Shown here: positions 48,087 to 56,531 of the stretch, piece after piece
Position numbering within the stretch: the stretch's first letter is position 1
Layout: each line of letters begins with the position of its first letter
The notes under the pieces: model-generated
Told to the model about the DNA's origin: nothing
The model's database searches: none
The model's input: only the letters and a program-made list of their open reading frames with translations
Made by a program: the position numbers and the translations under genes
From: JARRRD01 sp046706685
Lineage (GTDB): Bacteria > Nitrospirota > Thermodesulfovibrionia > Thermodesulfovibrionales > UBA6898
NCBI GenBank assembly: GCA_046706685.1
Contig: JBJKPE010000052.1
Location: forward strand, 6,924-70,923
DNA length: 64,000 nucleotides
Direction: 5' to 3'

Positions 48087-48119
48087 GTTCAAAATTTCTT
48101 CATAATAATAATGTAAAGT
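48087..48119 (+). promoter_or_regulatory. OmpR/PhoB-type box plus -10 for the YtkA-TolC-CusB-CusA operon
   Basis: GTTCAA (48087-48092), N5, CTTCAT (48098-48103), N10, TAAAGT (48114-48119). The spacing is identical to the boxes at 43084, 43907 and 55589. It would give a leader of about 100 nt before the ATG at 48226. Confidence 0.55.
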
Positions 48120-48225
48120 GAAACGTGGGATTTTCTGCCCCTGCCAAAAAGGTTATACCGAGGTTCGGCCAGGTGCTCAGGAAAAAGAAAGATATAAAAT
48201 AGAGGTGGTTAACAGGAGGCGCGAT

Positions 48226-48606
48226 ATGAAAAAGTTTGCAGTATGTGCAGTGTTCCTGCTTCTTGCGGCGGGCATCGCATACGCCAAGGATTACAGCGTC
48301 GGCAAGAAGGTCGGACCATATGACGTGAGCATCAGGATGGACCACAACCCGGCGGTAATCGGGGTCAACAGGGTCACCATCGAAGTAAAGAAAGACGCCG
48401 CCCCGGAGAACGATCTGGACCCTGAAGTCTACTATTTCATGCAGTCCATGCCGGCGATGAACTATACTGCCAGCGCCATGCGGAATGGTGACGCGTATAC
48501 CGCCGTAATCAAACCGACGATGCCGGGCGAGTGGACGATGCAGGTAAAGATAAAGGGGCCGGACGGCAGGGTCCAGGTCGGGACATTCGAATTCAAGGCA
48601 GAATAG
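48226..48606 (+). CDS. Secreted YtkA/FixH-like protein
   Basis: The 126-aa protein has a signal peptide (MKKFAVCAVFLLLAAGIAYA) and one beta-sandwich domain of the YtkA/FixH type (VGPYDVSIRMDHNPAVIGVN, YYFMQSMPAMNYTASAM, KPTMPGEWTMQVKIKGPDG). YtkA-like proteins often accompany copper trafficking; MxxMP and MP methionines are possible ligands. It has a GGAGG site and opens the CusCBA-type operon. An in-frame GTG at 48118 is unlikely because the promoter box overlaps it. Confidence 0.8.
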   Translation: MKKFAVCAVFLLLAAGIAYAKDYSVGKKVGPYDVSIRMDHNPAVIGVNRVTIEVKKDAAPENDLDPEVYYFMQSMPAMNYTASAMRNGDAYTAVIKPTMPGEWTMQVKIKGPDGRVQVGTFEFKAE

Positions 48607-48674
48607 CCGCCTCTCTTTCCGTCGAGCTTCATAACGTGCCTGTGTTGTGGTAAAATTCAGGGACAACGACCTAT

Positions 48675-49994
48675 ATGGAAAAGACAATGCCAGGGGGTAA
48701 AGGGAGGACATTTGTACCTGTAAAAGGTCTTTGTGCCGTCCTCATCGCGGTTTTTCTCCTGTTGCTCCTGCCCCTCCCTTCCAGGGCCGGGGGAACGGAC
48801 GGCGATGCCGTTCTTGAAAAACTTGTAAATGAGGCCCTTGCGAACAATCCCGAGCTCAAGGCGCTGAAGGACAGGGAAGATGCCTTCAGCGACAGGCCTT
48901 CCCAGGAAGAATCGCTTGACAACCCGAAAGTCGGCTTCGCCCTTCTTGCCGTTCCCACAAACAGTTTCAGCTTTACGCAGGAGCCGATGACCCAGAAGCA
49001 GATCTCGATTTCCCAGAAAATCCCTTTTCCAGGCAAGCTGCCCCTCAAGGGAGACATCGCAAGAAAAGAAACTGAAATCGTCAGGGAAGATTATGTGGAG
49101 AAGAAAAACTATCTGGTCATGCAGGTGAAGGAAGTATTCCGGAACCTGCTGCTGATCAACAAGACCATCGATGTTACGAAGGAAAACAGGGACCTCCTCA
49201 GGGAATTTGTGAAGACCACTGAGACAAAATATGCCGTCGGCGAGGGCATTCAGCAGGATGTACTGAAGGCCCAGGTCGAGCTCTCCAGGATGACGGACAC
49301 GTTGATTACTCTTGAACAGAAGAAGGAGAGTACATCCGCCCGTCTGAACGTGCTGCTTAACCGGCCTGTCGGGATACCCGTCACGGAGACCGGGGGAATA
49401 GCCATAGACGGGCTGAAGCATCCGGCTTTTGCTTTTACAGACGATGAACTTCAGAAGATCGCTGAGGCGAACCGGCCGGTTCTTATCGGTGCTAAACATC
49501 TTATAGAGCGGGACCGGCTGGCACTGAGACTGGCCGAGAAGAATTACTATCCGGATTTCGATGTAGGTGTGAGTTACGGGCAGCGTGATGAGAGGCCGGA
49601 CTTTGTCTCCGGCTTCGTGATGGTTACGGTGCCTCTCTGGCATAAAACCAAGGAGGACAAGAAAGTGGCTGAAGAGAGGGCTAACATCCGTCAGGCGATC
49701 GAACAGTACAACGCAATGAAGAATACTCTGTTTTTCAGGATAAGGGACGCCGTTACTCAAATCGGGAAATATCAAAAAAAGATCGAACTGTTCAGAACGG
49801 GACTGCTGCCCCAGAGCAGGGCGGCCCTTGAATCGGCGATCTCGGGATATCAGGTGAACAAGGTGGACTTCATAACACTCGTGAACAACCAGGTCACCCT
49901 TTATAACTATGAAATCGAATACTATCGGGCGGTGACCGATTACGAGAACGAGATATCCGATATTGAAGCGACCGTCGGGAAGAGGCTTCTCTGA
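48675..49994 (+). CDS. TolC/CusC-like outer-membrane efflux protein
   Basis: The 439-aa protein has a signal peptide (VLIAVFLLLLLPLPSRAGG) and the duplicated TolC layout: 'LVNEALANNPELKALKDRED', 'VQQDVLKAQVELSRMTDTLI' and a second half with 'ANRPVLIGAKHLIERDRLAL' and 'VNKVDFITLVNNQVTLYNYE'. It forms the outer-membrane tunnel for the CusBA pump downstream. It lies 68 bp after the YtkA-like gene. A 157-bp repeat separates it from cusB. Confidence 0.88.
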   Translation: MEKTMPGGKGRTFVPVKGLCAVLIAVFLLLLLPLPSRAGGTDGDAVLEKLVNEALANNPELKALKDREDAFSDRPSQEESLDNPKVGFALLAVPTNSFSFTQEPMTQKQISISQKIPFPGKLPLKGDIARKETEIVREDYVEKKNYLVMQVKEVFRNLLLINKTIDVTKENRDLLREFVKTTETKYAVGEGIQQDVLKAQVELSRMTDTLITLEQKKESTSARLNVLLNRPVGIPVTETGGIAIDGLKHPAFAFTDDELQKIAEANRPVLIGAKHLIERDRLALRLAEKNYYPDFDVGVSYGQRDERPDFVSGFVMVTVPLWHKTKEDKKVAEERANIRQAIEQYNAMKNTLFFRIRDAVTQIGKYQKKIELFRTGLLPQSRAALESAISGYQVNKVDFITLVNNQVTLYNYEIEYYRAVTDYENEISDIEATVGKRLL

Positions 49995-50056
49995 AAAGGA
50001 TGGTTAGTTCCTTAGAGAGTGAAATGCTGTATAAGAAAGACGAAAAAAATACTGTT

Positions 50057-50213
50057 CACCGCAGAGGCGCAGAGGGCGCAGAGAGTGTAAGTTATATATT
50101 TCTGCTGAGAGGGCAGAAATATATAAACAGCCATAATGAGCTTTTTTGTTTTCCGGCCTCTCACCGGAAAACAAAATTAATTGTATCTCTGCGTCCTTTG
50201 CGTCTCTGCGGTG
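50057..50213. repeat. 157-bp MITE-like element between TolC and CusB
   Basis: The ends are inverted and about 28 bp long (CACCGCAGAGGCGCAGAGGG at the left; the right end ends GCGTCTCTGCGGTG), with about 25 of 28 matching. Inside are two perfect hairpins: a 14-bp stem TTATATATTTCTGC with a 7-nt loop (50092-50126) and a 13-bp stem TTTTGTTTTCCGG with a 7-nt loop (50144-50176). It has no coding capacity and lies in the cus operon. Confidence 0.8.
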
Positions 50214-50275
50214 AAAATATTCTTGGGGTTCCGGCGTTGGCGGATAAGCGTGTTCATTAACCAGAGGAAATCGTC

Positions 50276-52087
50276 ATGAGCAAGAAGAAAACAGTTAAAT
50301 ATGTCTCTATAATTCTGGTCCTCCTGGTCGCTGGTGTATGGCTCATATCTCCCGGGGGGAAGAAGACGCAGGCACCCGTGACAACCGCAAAAGAGAATGC
50401 CGCGGGAGGACAGGGGAAGGAAAAAAGAAAGATCAAATACTGGGTGGCTCCCATGGACCCTACATATATAAGGGACAAACCCGGCAAGTCCCCCATGGGG
50501 ATGGACCTTGTGCCCGTGTATGAGGGTGAAGGCGAAAGCGCCGAAGGCGTGGTAAAGATCGACCCGGTTACGGTCCAGAACATAGGTGTCAAAACGGCGG
50601 AGGTGACGCGGGGTCCGCTTATCGCCACCGTCCGCACGGTGGGACAGGTTACTTACAACGAGGGGACCGTCCAGCACATTCACACCAAGGTCTCAGGGTG
50701 GGTGGAAGATCTCTTTGTGGACACCACGGGGGCCGAGGTTTACAAAGGTGAGAACCTTCTCTCAATCTATTCTCCGGAACTCGTTGCGACACAGGAGGAA
50801 TATCTCCAGGCACTGAGATATGAGCAGCAGACGGCAAGTTCTACTTTTAAGGATGTCTCCCGCGGTGGTAAGGCGCTTGTCGATGCGACGCGCCGGAGGC
50901 TACTCTTTATGGATATCGCCCCTTCTCAGATCGAGGCCCTCGAAAAGCGCGGCACGATCCAGAAGGCGATGATCCTGAAGTCGCCGACCCACGGGATTGT
51001 AATCGACAAGAAGGTTCTGGCCGGAATGAAGGTGACACCCGGCATGGAGCTTTACACCATAGCCGACATTTCAAACGTCTGGGTGCTGGGTTCCATATAT
51101 GAATATGAACTTCCTTTCGTTCGCAACGGCCAGGAAGCGGAGATCACACTACCCTATCAGCCGGGGGTTGTTTACAGGGGCCGCATTTCGTTCATATACC
51201 CCTATTTGTCGGCGGCCAGCAGGACGGTGCAGATAAGGATAGATTTCAGGAATCCCGGGTTCAGACTGAAGCCCGATATGTATGTAAATGTGGCAATAAC
51301 AACAAAGCTGGCTGAAAACGTACTGCAGGTGCCTTCCGATGCAGTTATAAGGACCGGTACCCACAACATCGTTATCACGTCTCTCGGCGAGGGAAAGTTC
51401 CTGCCCAAAGATGTGGTCCTGGGATCGGAAGGGCAGGGGGTGGTAGAGATAAAATCGGGCCTTACAGAGGGAGAGAAGATCGTTACCTCAGGGCAGTTCC
51501 TTATCGACTCGGAGAGCAATCTGAAGGAGGCTATCAACAGGATGATCGGGGCGAAGTCGCCGGTGTCTGAAAAGACCGGGGAGGGTGCCGGCGTTCAGAC
51601 CTCCAAGACCACTGCAGGCGAAATTAAAGCGGCCGGAAAGGCGGCTCCTGAAACTGGCGGGGCGTCGGAAACCCTGAAACGGATGATGTCGGAAATTATC
51701 GACGCCTATATGAAGATTCACGGCGCTCTCGTGGCCGACTCGCCTGAGGGTGTAAAGACATACGCCGGGACACTTGCCGCCTCGACGGATAAACTCAGGG
51801 CGGCGGATACGAGGGGCACTTTGAGGGAGGTGACTGCTGCCATAAACCTGGCACTCCCCGGTTTGCTGTCGGGCGACATGAAAAAGGCCCGGGATGCCTT
51901 CGCGATACTGAGCCGGACGATGGTCGAATATGTGAAAGGGCCTGGGAAGGAAGAGGCGCATGCATCGGGAATCAAGATATTCTATTGCCCGATGCAAAAA
52001 GAGTCCTGGCTTCAAACGGGCTCGTCCGTCCGGAACCCCTTTCTCGGCAAGGACATGCTGATCTGCGGGAATGAGATCAGGTACTGA
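50276..52087 (+). CDS. cusB: CusB-type RND periplasmic adaptor
   Basis: The 603-aa protein has an N-terminal membrane anchor (VSIILVLLVAGVWLISPG), a heavy-metal segment in its common variant (YWVAPMDPTYIRDKPGKSPM..GMDLVPVYE, cysteines replaced) and membrane-fusion domains (VSGWVEDLFVDTTGAEVYKG; KSPTHGIVIDKKVLAGMKVT). The C-terminus adds a helical Ala/Lys region and a domain ending IKIFYCPMQKESWLQTGS, like DUF3347. It links CusA to TolC. The stop overlaps the cusA start by 1 nt (TGATG). Confidence 0.9.
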   Translation: MSKKKTVKYVSIILVLLVAGVWLISPGGKKTQAPVTTAKENAAGGQGKEKRKIKYWVAPMDPTYIRDKPGKSPMGMDLVPVYEGEGESAEGVVKIDPVTVQNIGVKTAEVTRGPLIATVRTVGQVTYNEGTVQHIHTKVSGWVEDLFVDTTGAEVYKGENLLSIYSPELVATQEEYLQALRYEQQTASSTFKDVSRGGKALVDATRRRLLFMDIAPSQIEALEKRGTIQKAMILKSPTHGIVIDKKVLAGMKVTPGMELYTIADISNVWVLGSIYEYELPFVRNGQEAEITLPYQPGVVYRGRISFIYPYLSAASRTVQIRIDFRNPGFRLKPDMYVNVAITTKLAENVLQVPSDAVIRTGTHNIVITSLGEGKFLPKDVVLGSEGQGVVEIKSGLTEGEKIVTSGQFLIDSESNLKEAINRMIGAKSPVSEKTGEGAGVQTSKTTAGEIKAAGKAAPETGGASETLKRMMSEIIDAYMKIHGALVADSPEGVKTYAGTLAASTDKLRAADTRGTLREVTAAINLALPGLLSGDMKKARDAFAILSRTMVEYVKGPGKEEAHASGIKIFYCPMQKESWLQTGSSVRNPFLGKDMLICGNEIRY

Positions 52088-55000
52088 TGCTCGAAAAGGT
52101 AATTGAATACTCCGTTAGAAACAGATTCATAGTAATACTTGCGACCTTTTTCGTGATACTCGCCGGTATTTATGCGCTTTCCAGGACGCCTCTGGACGCC
52201 ATCCCCGATCTTTCGGATGTCCAGGTTATTGTGTTTACGAGTTACCCCGGCCAGGCCCCTGAGGTGGTGGAGCAGCAGGTCACATATCCCCTGACGACGG
52301 CGCTGCTTGCGGTTCCCGGGGCCAGGGTGGTCAGGGGTTATTCCTATTTCGGCCTTTCCTTCGTCTACATTATCTTCGAGGACGGCACCGACCTCTATTG
52401 GGCGAGGAGCCGCGTCCTTGAATACCTGAACTATGTGTCCGGCCGTCTTCCGAAAGGTGTCACGCCCTCTCTGGGTCCGGACGCCACAGGGGTCGGCTGG
52501 ATTTACGAATACGCGTTGGTTGACAAGACCGGCCAGCATGACCTATCGCAGCTCCGGTCGATCCAGGACTGGTATCTACGGTATGAGCTTACCTCGGTAG
52601 AGGGGGTTTCGGAAGTCGCTTCAGTAGGTGGTTTTGTGAAGCAGTACCAGGTGGAGATAGACCCCAACAAGCTTCTTGCCTACAACATCCCGCTGTCCAA
52701 AGTGAAGTCGGCGATCCAGCGCTCCAATATGGATGTCGGGGGCAAGACAGTGGAGATGGCGGAAACCGAGTATATGGTGAGAGGTCTGGGGTACATCAGA
52801 TCAATCCGTGACATCGAGGACATCCCCCTCGGGGTCGACAGGACCGGGACCCCGATTCTTATACGCGACGTGGCGACTGTGCATCTGGGGCCTGAGCTGC
52901 GCCGGGGGTTGTCCGAGCTGAACGGGCAGGGAGAAGTGGTAGGCGGCATCGTGATCATGCGCTACGGGGAAAACGCGCTGGCGACGATACATAGGGTAAA
53001 GGAGAAGCTGAAGAGTCTTGAGGCCGGTCTGCCCCCGGGAGTCCGGGTAGTGCCGGTATACGACCGTTCGGGACTGATCGAAAGGGCTGTACATACCCTT
53101 AACCACAAGCTCCTTGAGGAGTCTATAGTCGTGGCCCTTGTTTGTATTATCTTCCTCCTCCATTTCAGGTCCGCCTTTGTTGCCATCTTTACTCTTCCTC
53201 TGGGCATCCTCATGGCTTTTGTCGTCATGCACCTCCAGGGACTGAACGCGAACATCATGTCCCTCGGGGGCATCGCCATCGCCATAGGCGCCATGATCGA
53301 CGCCGCAATAGTAATGATAGAGAATGCTCACAAGCACATGGAGAAGCATACGGGTGTGAAAGACCACTGGGCCGTCATCACCCTGTCGGCAAAGCAGGTG
53401 GGGCCGGCGCTCTTTTTCTCGCTGCTGATAATTACCTGCTCCTTTCTACCCATATTCTCTCTGCAGGCACAGGAAGGGAGATTGTTCAAGCCCCTTGCTT
53501 TTACGAAGACATATTCCATGGCGGCTGCCGCTATTCTCTCCGTTACCATTGTACCCGTGCTGATGGGATATTTCATCAGGACCACCCTCCTGCCGGAAGC
53601 CTGGTCCCGGAGGAAGCAGAGGACTGTTTCTGCGGCGTCGGGTCTGGGGGTGTTCATCATTGTCTGGCTCTTGTCCTGGCTCTTTCCGCTGACCCTGCTG
53701 GGAGGTTTCGGCCTTCTCGTAGCGGTAGTACTCGGTGCCGTGGTATTCCTTGTCCTGTGGCCGCAGGCAGTCAGCCCGGAAGAGAAAAACCCTGTCAACA
53801 GGTTCCTTATCCGGATATACCGGCCGGCGATTCTGTGGGTGCTCAAACACAAGACCGCCACTATCGTGGGTGCAGTCGTTTTGGTGCTGACCCTGCTGCC
53901 CTTCCGCTCCCTGGTCGTCAACAGGCTGCCGGAAGGACCGTTGAGGTCCGCCGCGGAAAAGATAGATGCCGTCTTTCCCCTCGAAAAGCTCGGAGGAGAA
54001 TTCATGCCTCCCCTTAATGAAGGAGACCTCCTCTATATGCCGACCACGCTGCCCGGCATCTCGATTACGACGGCAAGGGCATTGCTCCAGCAGACGGATA
54101 AGATAATAAAGAGCTTCCCGGAGATTGAATCCGTCTTCGGAAAGATAGGGCGGGCCGATACTGCGACCGATCCGGCCCCGTTGTCGATGATCGAAACGAC
54201 CATAAGGCTTAAGCCTCAGGACCAGTGGAGAAAGGTGCCGGTAGAAAGGTTCTTCTCGGGCTGGCCCGGAATTCTTCGCCGGCCGCTCTCGGAGATATGG
54301 CCGCTTGAAAGGCCGATCAGCCAGCAGGAGCTGGTCAACGAGATGAACAAAGCAATTCGTTTTCCGGGCGTCACCAATGCATGGACTATGCCTATCAAGA
54401 CCAGGATAGATATGCTTGCCACGGGTATTAAGACGCCGGTGGGCATCAAGGTGATGGGCGACGATCTTAATACCCTTGCAACATTGGGAGAGGAGATCGA
54501 GTCGGCGGTCAGGAAGGTCCCGGGTACCCTCTCCGCGTACGCCGAGAGGGTGGTAGGCGGCTATTATTTCGATTATGACATCGACCGCGAGGCGGCCGCC
54601 AGATACGGCCTGACAGTCGGGGACGTGGAGGACGTAATCCAGTCTGCAATAGGCGGGATGAACGTGGGGGAGACCGTTGAGGGACTCGAAAGGTACCCGA
54701 TAAACATCAGGTATCAGCGGGGTCTGAGAGAATCCATACCAAGCCTCGAACGCGTTCTTATAGCGACCCCGGCGGGAGCCCAGATACCCATAACCCAGGT
54801 CGCCCGCATAAGGGTCCACCAGGGGCCTGCAATGATAAAGAGCGAGAATTCGAGGCCGAGCGTCTGGATCTATGTAGATCTGCAGGGTTCGGATGTTGCG
54901 ACTTATGTAAAGAGGGCGCAGAAGGCCATTGCGGGCAGCGTCAGTATCCCGCCCGGATATAACCTTGTGTGGTCGGGACAGTACGAGTATATGCAGAGGG

Positions 55001-55557
55001 CCAACAAGAGACTTGAGGTCGTGGTGCCTGTAACACTGCTGATTATTTTCCTTCTGCTGTACCTTAACTTCAGGAACGTAGCCGAGGCGCTTATCGTGAT
55101 GCTCTCTCTCCCCTTCGCCATCGTGGGCGGCGTCTGGTTCATCTACCTTTTGGGATATAACATGAGCATAGCAGTGGGCGTGGGCTTCATCGCCCTTGCA
55201 GGCGTCGCAGCGGAGACAGGAGTTGTCATGCTTATCTACCTCGACGAAGAGCTTGCGAAAAAGATGCAGGAGAAGAACAATGTAATCAGCTATCACGATC
55301 TTTATGACGCCATTATCGTCGGGGCCGTCGAGAGGGTGAGGCCGAAGATGATGACAGTGACTGCCATCATGGCCGGCCTGCTGCCGATCTTCTGGGGGCA
55401 AGGCGCGGGCGCCGACACCATGCGGAGGATAGCAGCCCCGATGATAGGAGGCATGGTGTCTTCGACTATTCTCACCCTGATAGTTATCCCGGCAATCTAT
55501 GCCTTCTGGAAGAGCTGGGGCATCCGCAGGAGGGAGAGTAACTCCGGGAAGGCATAG
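52087..55557 (+). CDS. cusA: CusA-type heavy-metal RND transporter
   Basis: The 1156-aa protein has 12 membrane helices and two large periplasmic loops. TM4 reads NIMSLGGIAIAIGAMIDAAI followed by VMIENAHK, the CusA (Cu/Ag) type rather than the DFG-type of CzcA zinc pumps. 'WTMPIKTRIDMLATGIKTPV' and 'GVAAETGVVMLIYL' also match CusA. It is longer than usual because of a hydrophobic insertion at about residues 515-620 (SGLGVFIIVWLLSWLF...VVLGAVVFLVLWPQA), as in some environmental relatives. It expels copper or silver from the periplasm with CusB and TolC. Confidence 0.92.
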   Translation: MLEKVIEYSVRNRFIVILATFFVILAGIYALSRTPLDAIPDLSDVQVIVFTSYPGQAPEVVEQQVTYPLTTALLAVPGARVVRGYSYFGLSFVYIIFEDGTDLYWARSRVLEYLNYVSGRLPKGVTPSLGPDATGVGWIYEYALVDKTGQHDLSQLRSIQDWYLRYELTSVEGVSEVASVGGFVKQYQVEIDPNKLLAYNIPLSKVKSAIQRSNMDVGGKTVEMAETEYMVRGLGYIRSIRDIEDIPLGVDRTGTPILIRDVATVHLGPELRRGLSELNGQGEVVGGIVIMRYGENALATIHRVKEKLKSLEAGLPPGVRVVPVYDRSGLIERAVHTLNHKLLEESIVVALVCIIFLLHFRSAFVAIFTLPLGILMAFVVMHLQGLNANIMSLGGIAIAIGAMIDAAIVMIENAHKHMEKHTGVKDHWAVITLSAKQVGPALFFSLLIITCSFLPIFSLQAQEGRLFKPLAFTKTYSMAAAAILSVTIVPVLMGYFIRTTLLPEAWSRRKQRTVSAASGLGVFIIVWLLSWLFPLTLLGGFGLLVAVVLGAVVFLVLWPQAVSPEEKNPVNRFLIRIYRPAILWVLKHKTATIVGAVVLVLTLLPFRSLVVNRLPEGPLRSAAEKIDAVFPLEKLGGEFMPPLNEGDLLYMPTTLPGISITTARALLQQTDKIIKSFPEIESVFGKIGRADTATDPAPLSMIETTIRLKPQDQWRKVPVERFFSGWPGILRRPLSEIWPLERPISQQELVNEMNKAIRFPGVTNAWTMPIKTRIDMLATGIKTPVGIKVMGDDLNTLATLGEEIESAVRKVPGTLSAYAERVVGGYYFDYDIDREAAARYGLTVGDVEDVIQSAIGGMNVGETVEGLERYPINIRYQRGLRESIPSLERVLIATPAGAQIPITQVARIRVHQGPAMIKSENSRPSVWIYVDLQGSDVATYVKRAQKAIAGSVSIPPGYNLVWSGQYEYMQRANKRLEVVVPVTLLIIFLLLYLNFRNVAEALIVMLSLPFAIVGGVWFIYLLGYNMSIAVGVGFIALAGVAAETGVVMLIYLDEELAKKMQEKNNVISYHDLYDAIIVGAVERVRPKMMTVTAIMAGLLPIFWGQGAGADTMRRIAAPMIGGMVSSTILTLIVIPAIYAFWKSWGIRRRESNSGKA

Positions 55558-55588
55558 CCTTTCACAGCCCTTACCACCCACGGGATTT

Positions 55589-55621
55589 CTTCACATTTTC
55601 TTCACGTTTCTCCTCTATGCT
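55589..55621 (+). promoter_or_regulatory. OmpR/PhoB-type box plus -10 for tatA
   Basis: CTTCAC (55589-55594), N5, CTTCAC (55600-55605), N10, TATGCT (55616-55621). The two 11-bp units (TTTCTTCACAT and TTTCTTCACGT) are nearly identical. This is the best example of the box. Confidence 0.65.
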
Positions 55622-55786
55622 ATGGATTAGTAATAATTCAGTTATGGATTTAACAGGGGGAAATATTACCCGTGAGGGTCGGGACAGGCAGGCGCCGGGA
55701 ATTATTCTTGCGGCAGCTTAATTCCACCGTAACTGAAGGGTTAGTTGGGCGGATTGATTTTCGAAACTTAAAGAATGGAGGAGACT

Positions 55787-56014
55787 ATGTTTGAGGGACT
55801 TTTTCAGCCGATACATATGATAGTGATTCTGGCAATCGTGCTTCTGTTTTTCGGTCCCGGAAGATTGGGCGACCTCGGGTCCGGTCTCGGCAAGGGCATA
55901 AGAGAATTCAAAAAGGCCCTTAAGGACCAGGATGGGGAGAAAGAGGCGGTGCAGGTGAAGATTATCGAGAAGGAGACAGTGTCCCAGGAGGCGGTGGGAA
56001 AGAACCCTTCTTAA
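55787..56014 (+). CDS. tatA: Twin-arginine translocase subunit TatA/E
   Basis: The 75-aa protein has one membrane helix (PIHMIVILAIVLLFFGPGRL, with the FFGPGR hinge), an amphipathic helix (GLGKGIREFKKALKDQ) and an acidic/charged tail. The Glu found in most TatA before the membrane helix is replaced (F-Q-P-I). No tatB or tatC is near. The ATG at 55787 has a GGAGGAG site, and the promoter box at 55589 links it to the cus and exported-protein genes. Confidence 0.85.
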   Translation: MFEGLFQPIHMIVILAIVLLFFGPGRLGDLGSGLGKGIREFKKALKDQDGEKEAVQVKIIEKETVSQEAVGKNPS

Positions 56015-56218
56015 TTTCACTCCCTTCCGTTTCACCGGTCATTATTTGTCCCCGTGAGATTATGGATCTTTTTTCCCATGGTTTATTTCTTTTCTTCGAC
56101 CTTGAGCAGGTAACTGACTGACTTGTCTCGCCTGATCTCCCTGATCTTTCTGACAGGCACGGGCTGGAGCATGAGATCATCTGATACGTTGGCAATTTTG
56201 AATTTTAAGCCCCGGAGT

Positions 56219-56246
56219 TTGACTGAGTCCCGATACGGGGTATGAT
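56219..56246 (+). promoter_or_regulatory. Sigma-70 promoter upstream of the His-rich lipoprotein
   Basis: TTGACT (56219-56224), 16-bp spacer, TATGAT (56241-56246). A 60-nt leader and an AAAGGAGGA ribosome site precede the ATG at 56313. Confidence 0.55.
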
Positions 56247-56312
56247 TATGAATAGAGCAGTGCGTAAGCGCCTGTCGGGGGATAAGGACAATCAACAGCA
56301 AAGGAGGATAAG

Positions 56313-56531
56313 ATGAAGAAAGGGGTAAGTTTATTTATAGCGTTGAGCCTCATGCTCGCATCTTATGGCTGCATCTGGGATCACCGGGGGGATGCGTATC
56401 GAAACCATGAAGAGAACAGGGGACATAAAGAGTACAGGGAGCATGAGGAGCACAGAAACGACGGTCATGAGAAAGATCATCACGACAATAGGGATCAGGA
56501 CGAGCACGGGGATTACGGCGGCCAGCATTAG
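56313..56531 (+). CDS. His-rich lipoprotein
   Basis: The 72-aa product has a lipoprotein signal (SLFIALSLMLASYGC, lipobox ASYGC) followed by a very His/Glu/Asp-rich mature part (DAYRNHEENRGHKEYREHEE, then HRNDGHEKDHHDNRD). Such sequence can buffer Ni, Cu or Zn at the membrane. The low-complexity part could also be a spacer. Its 3' end overlaps the convergent gene at 56528 by 4 bp. Confidence 0.7.
   Translation: MKKGVSLFIALSLMLASYGCIWDHRGDAYRNHEENRGHKEYREHEEHRNDGHEKDHHDNRDQDEHGDYGGQH

Noticed and set aside
53446..55581. 711-codon open frame opposite cusA
   Set aside because: It is the mirror of a strongly conserved CusA gene, has a shadow composition (Arg/His/Gly-rich) and no ribosome site or homology.
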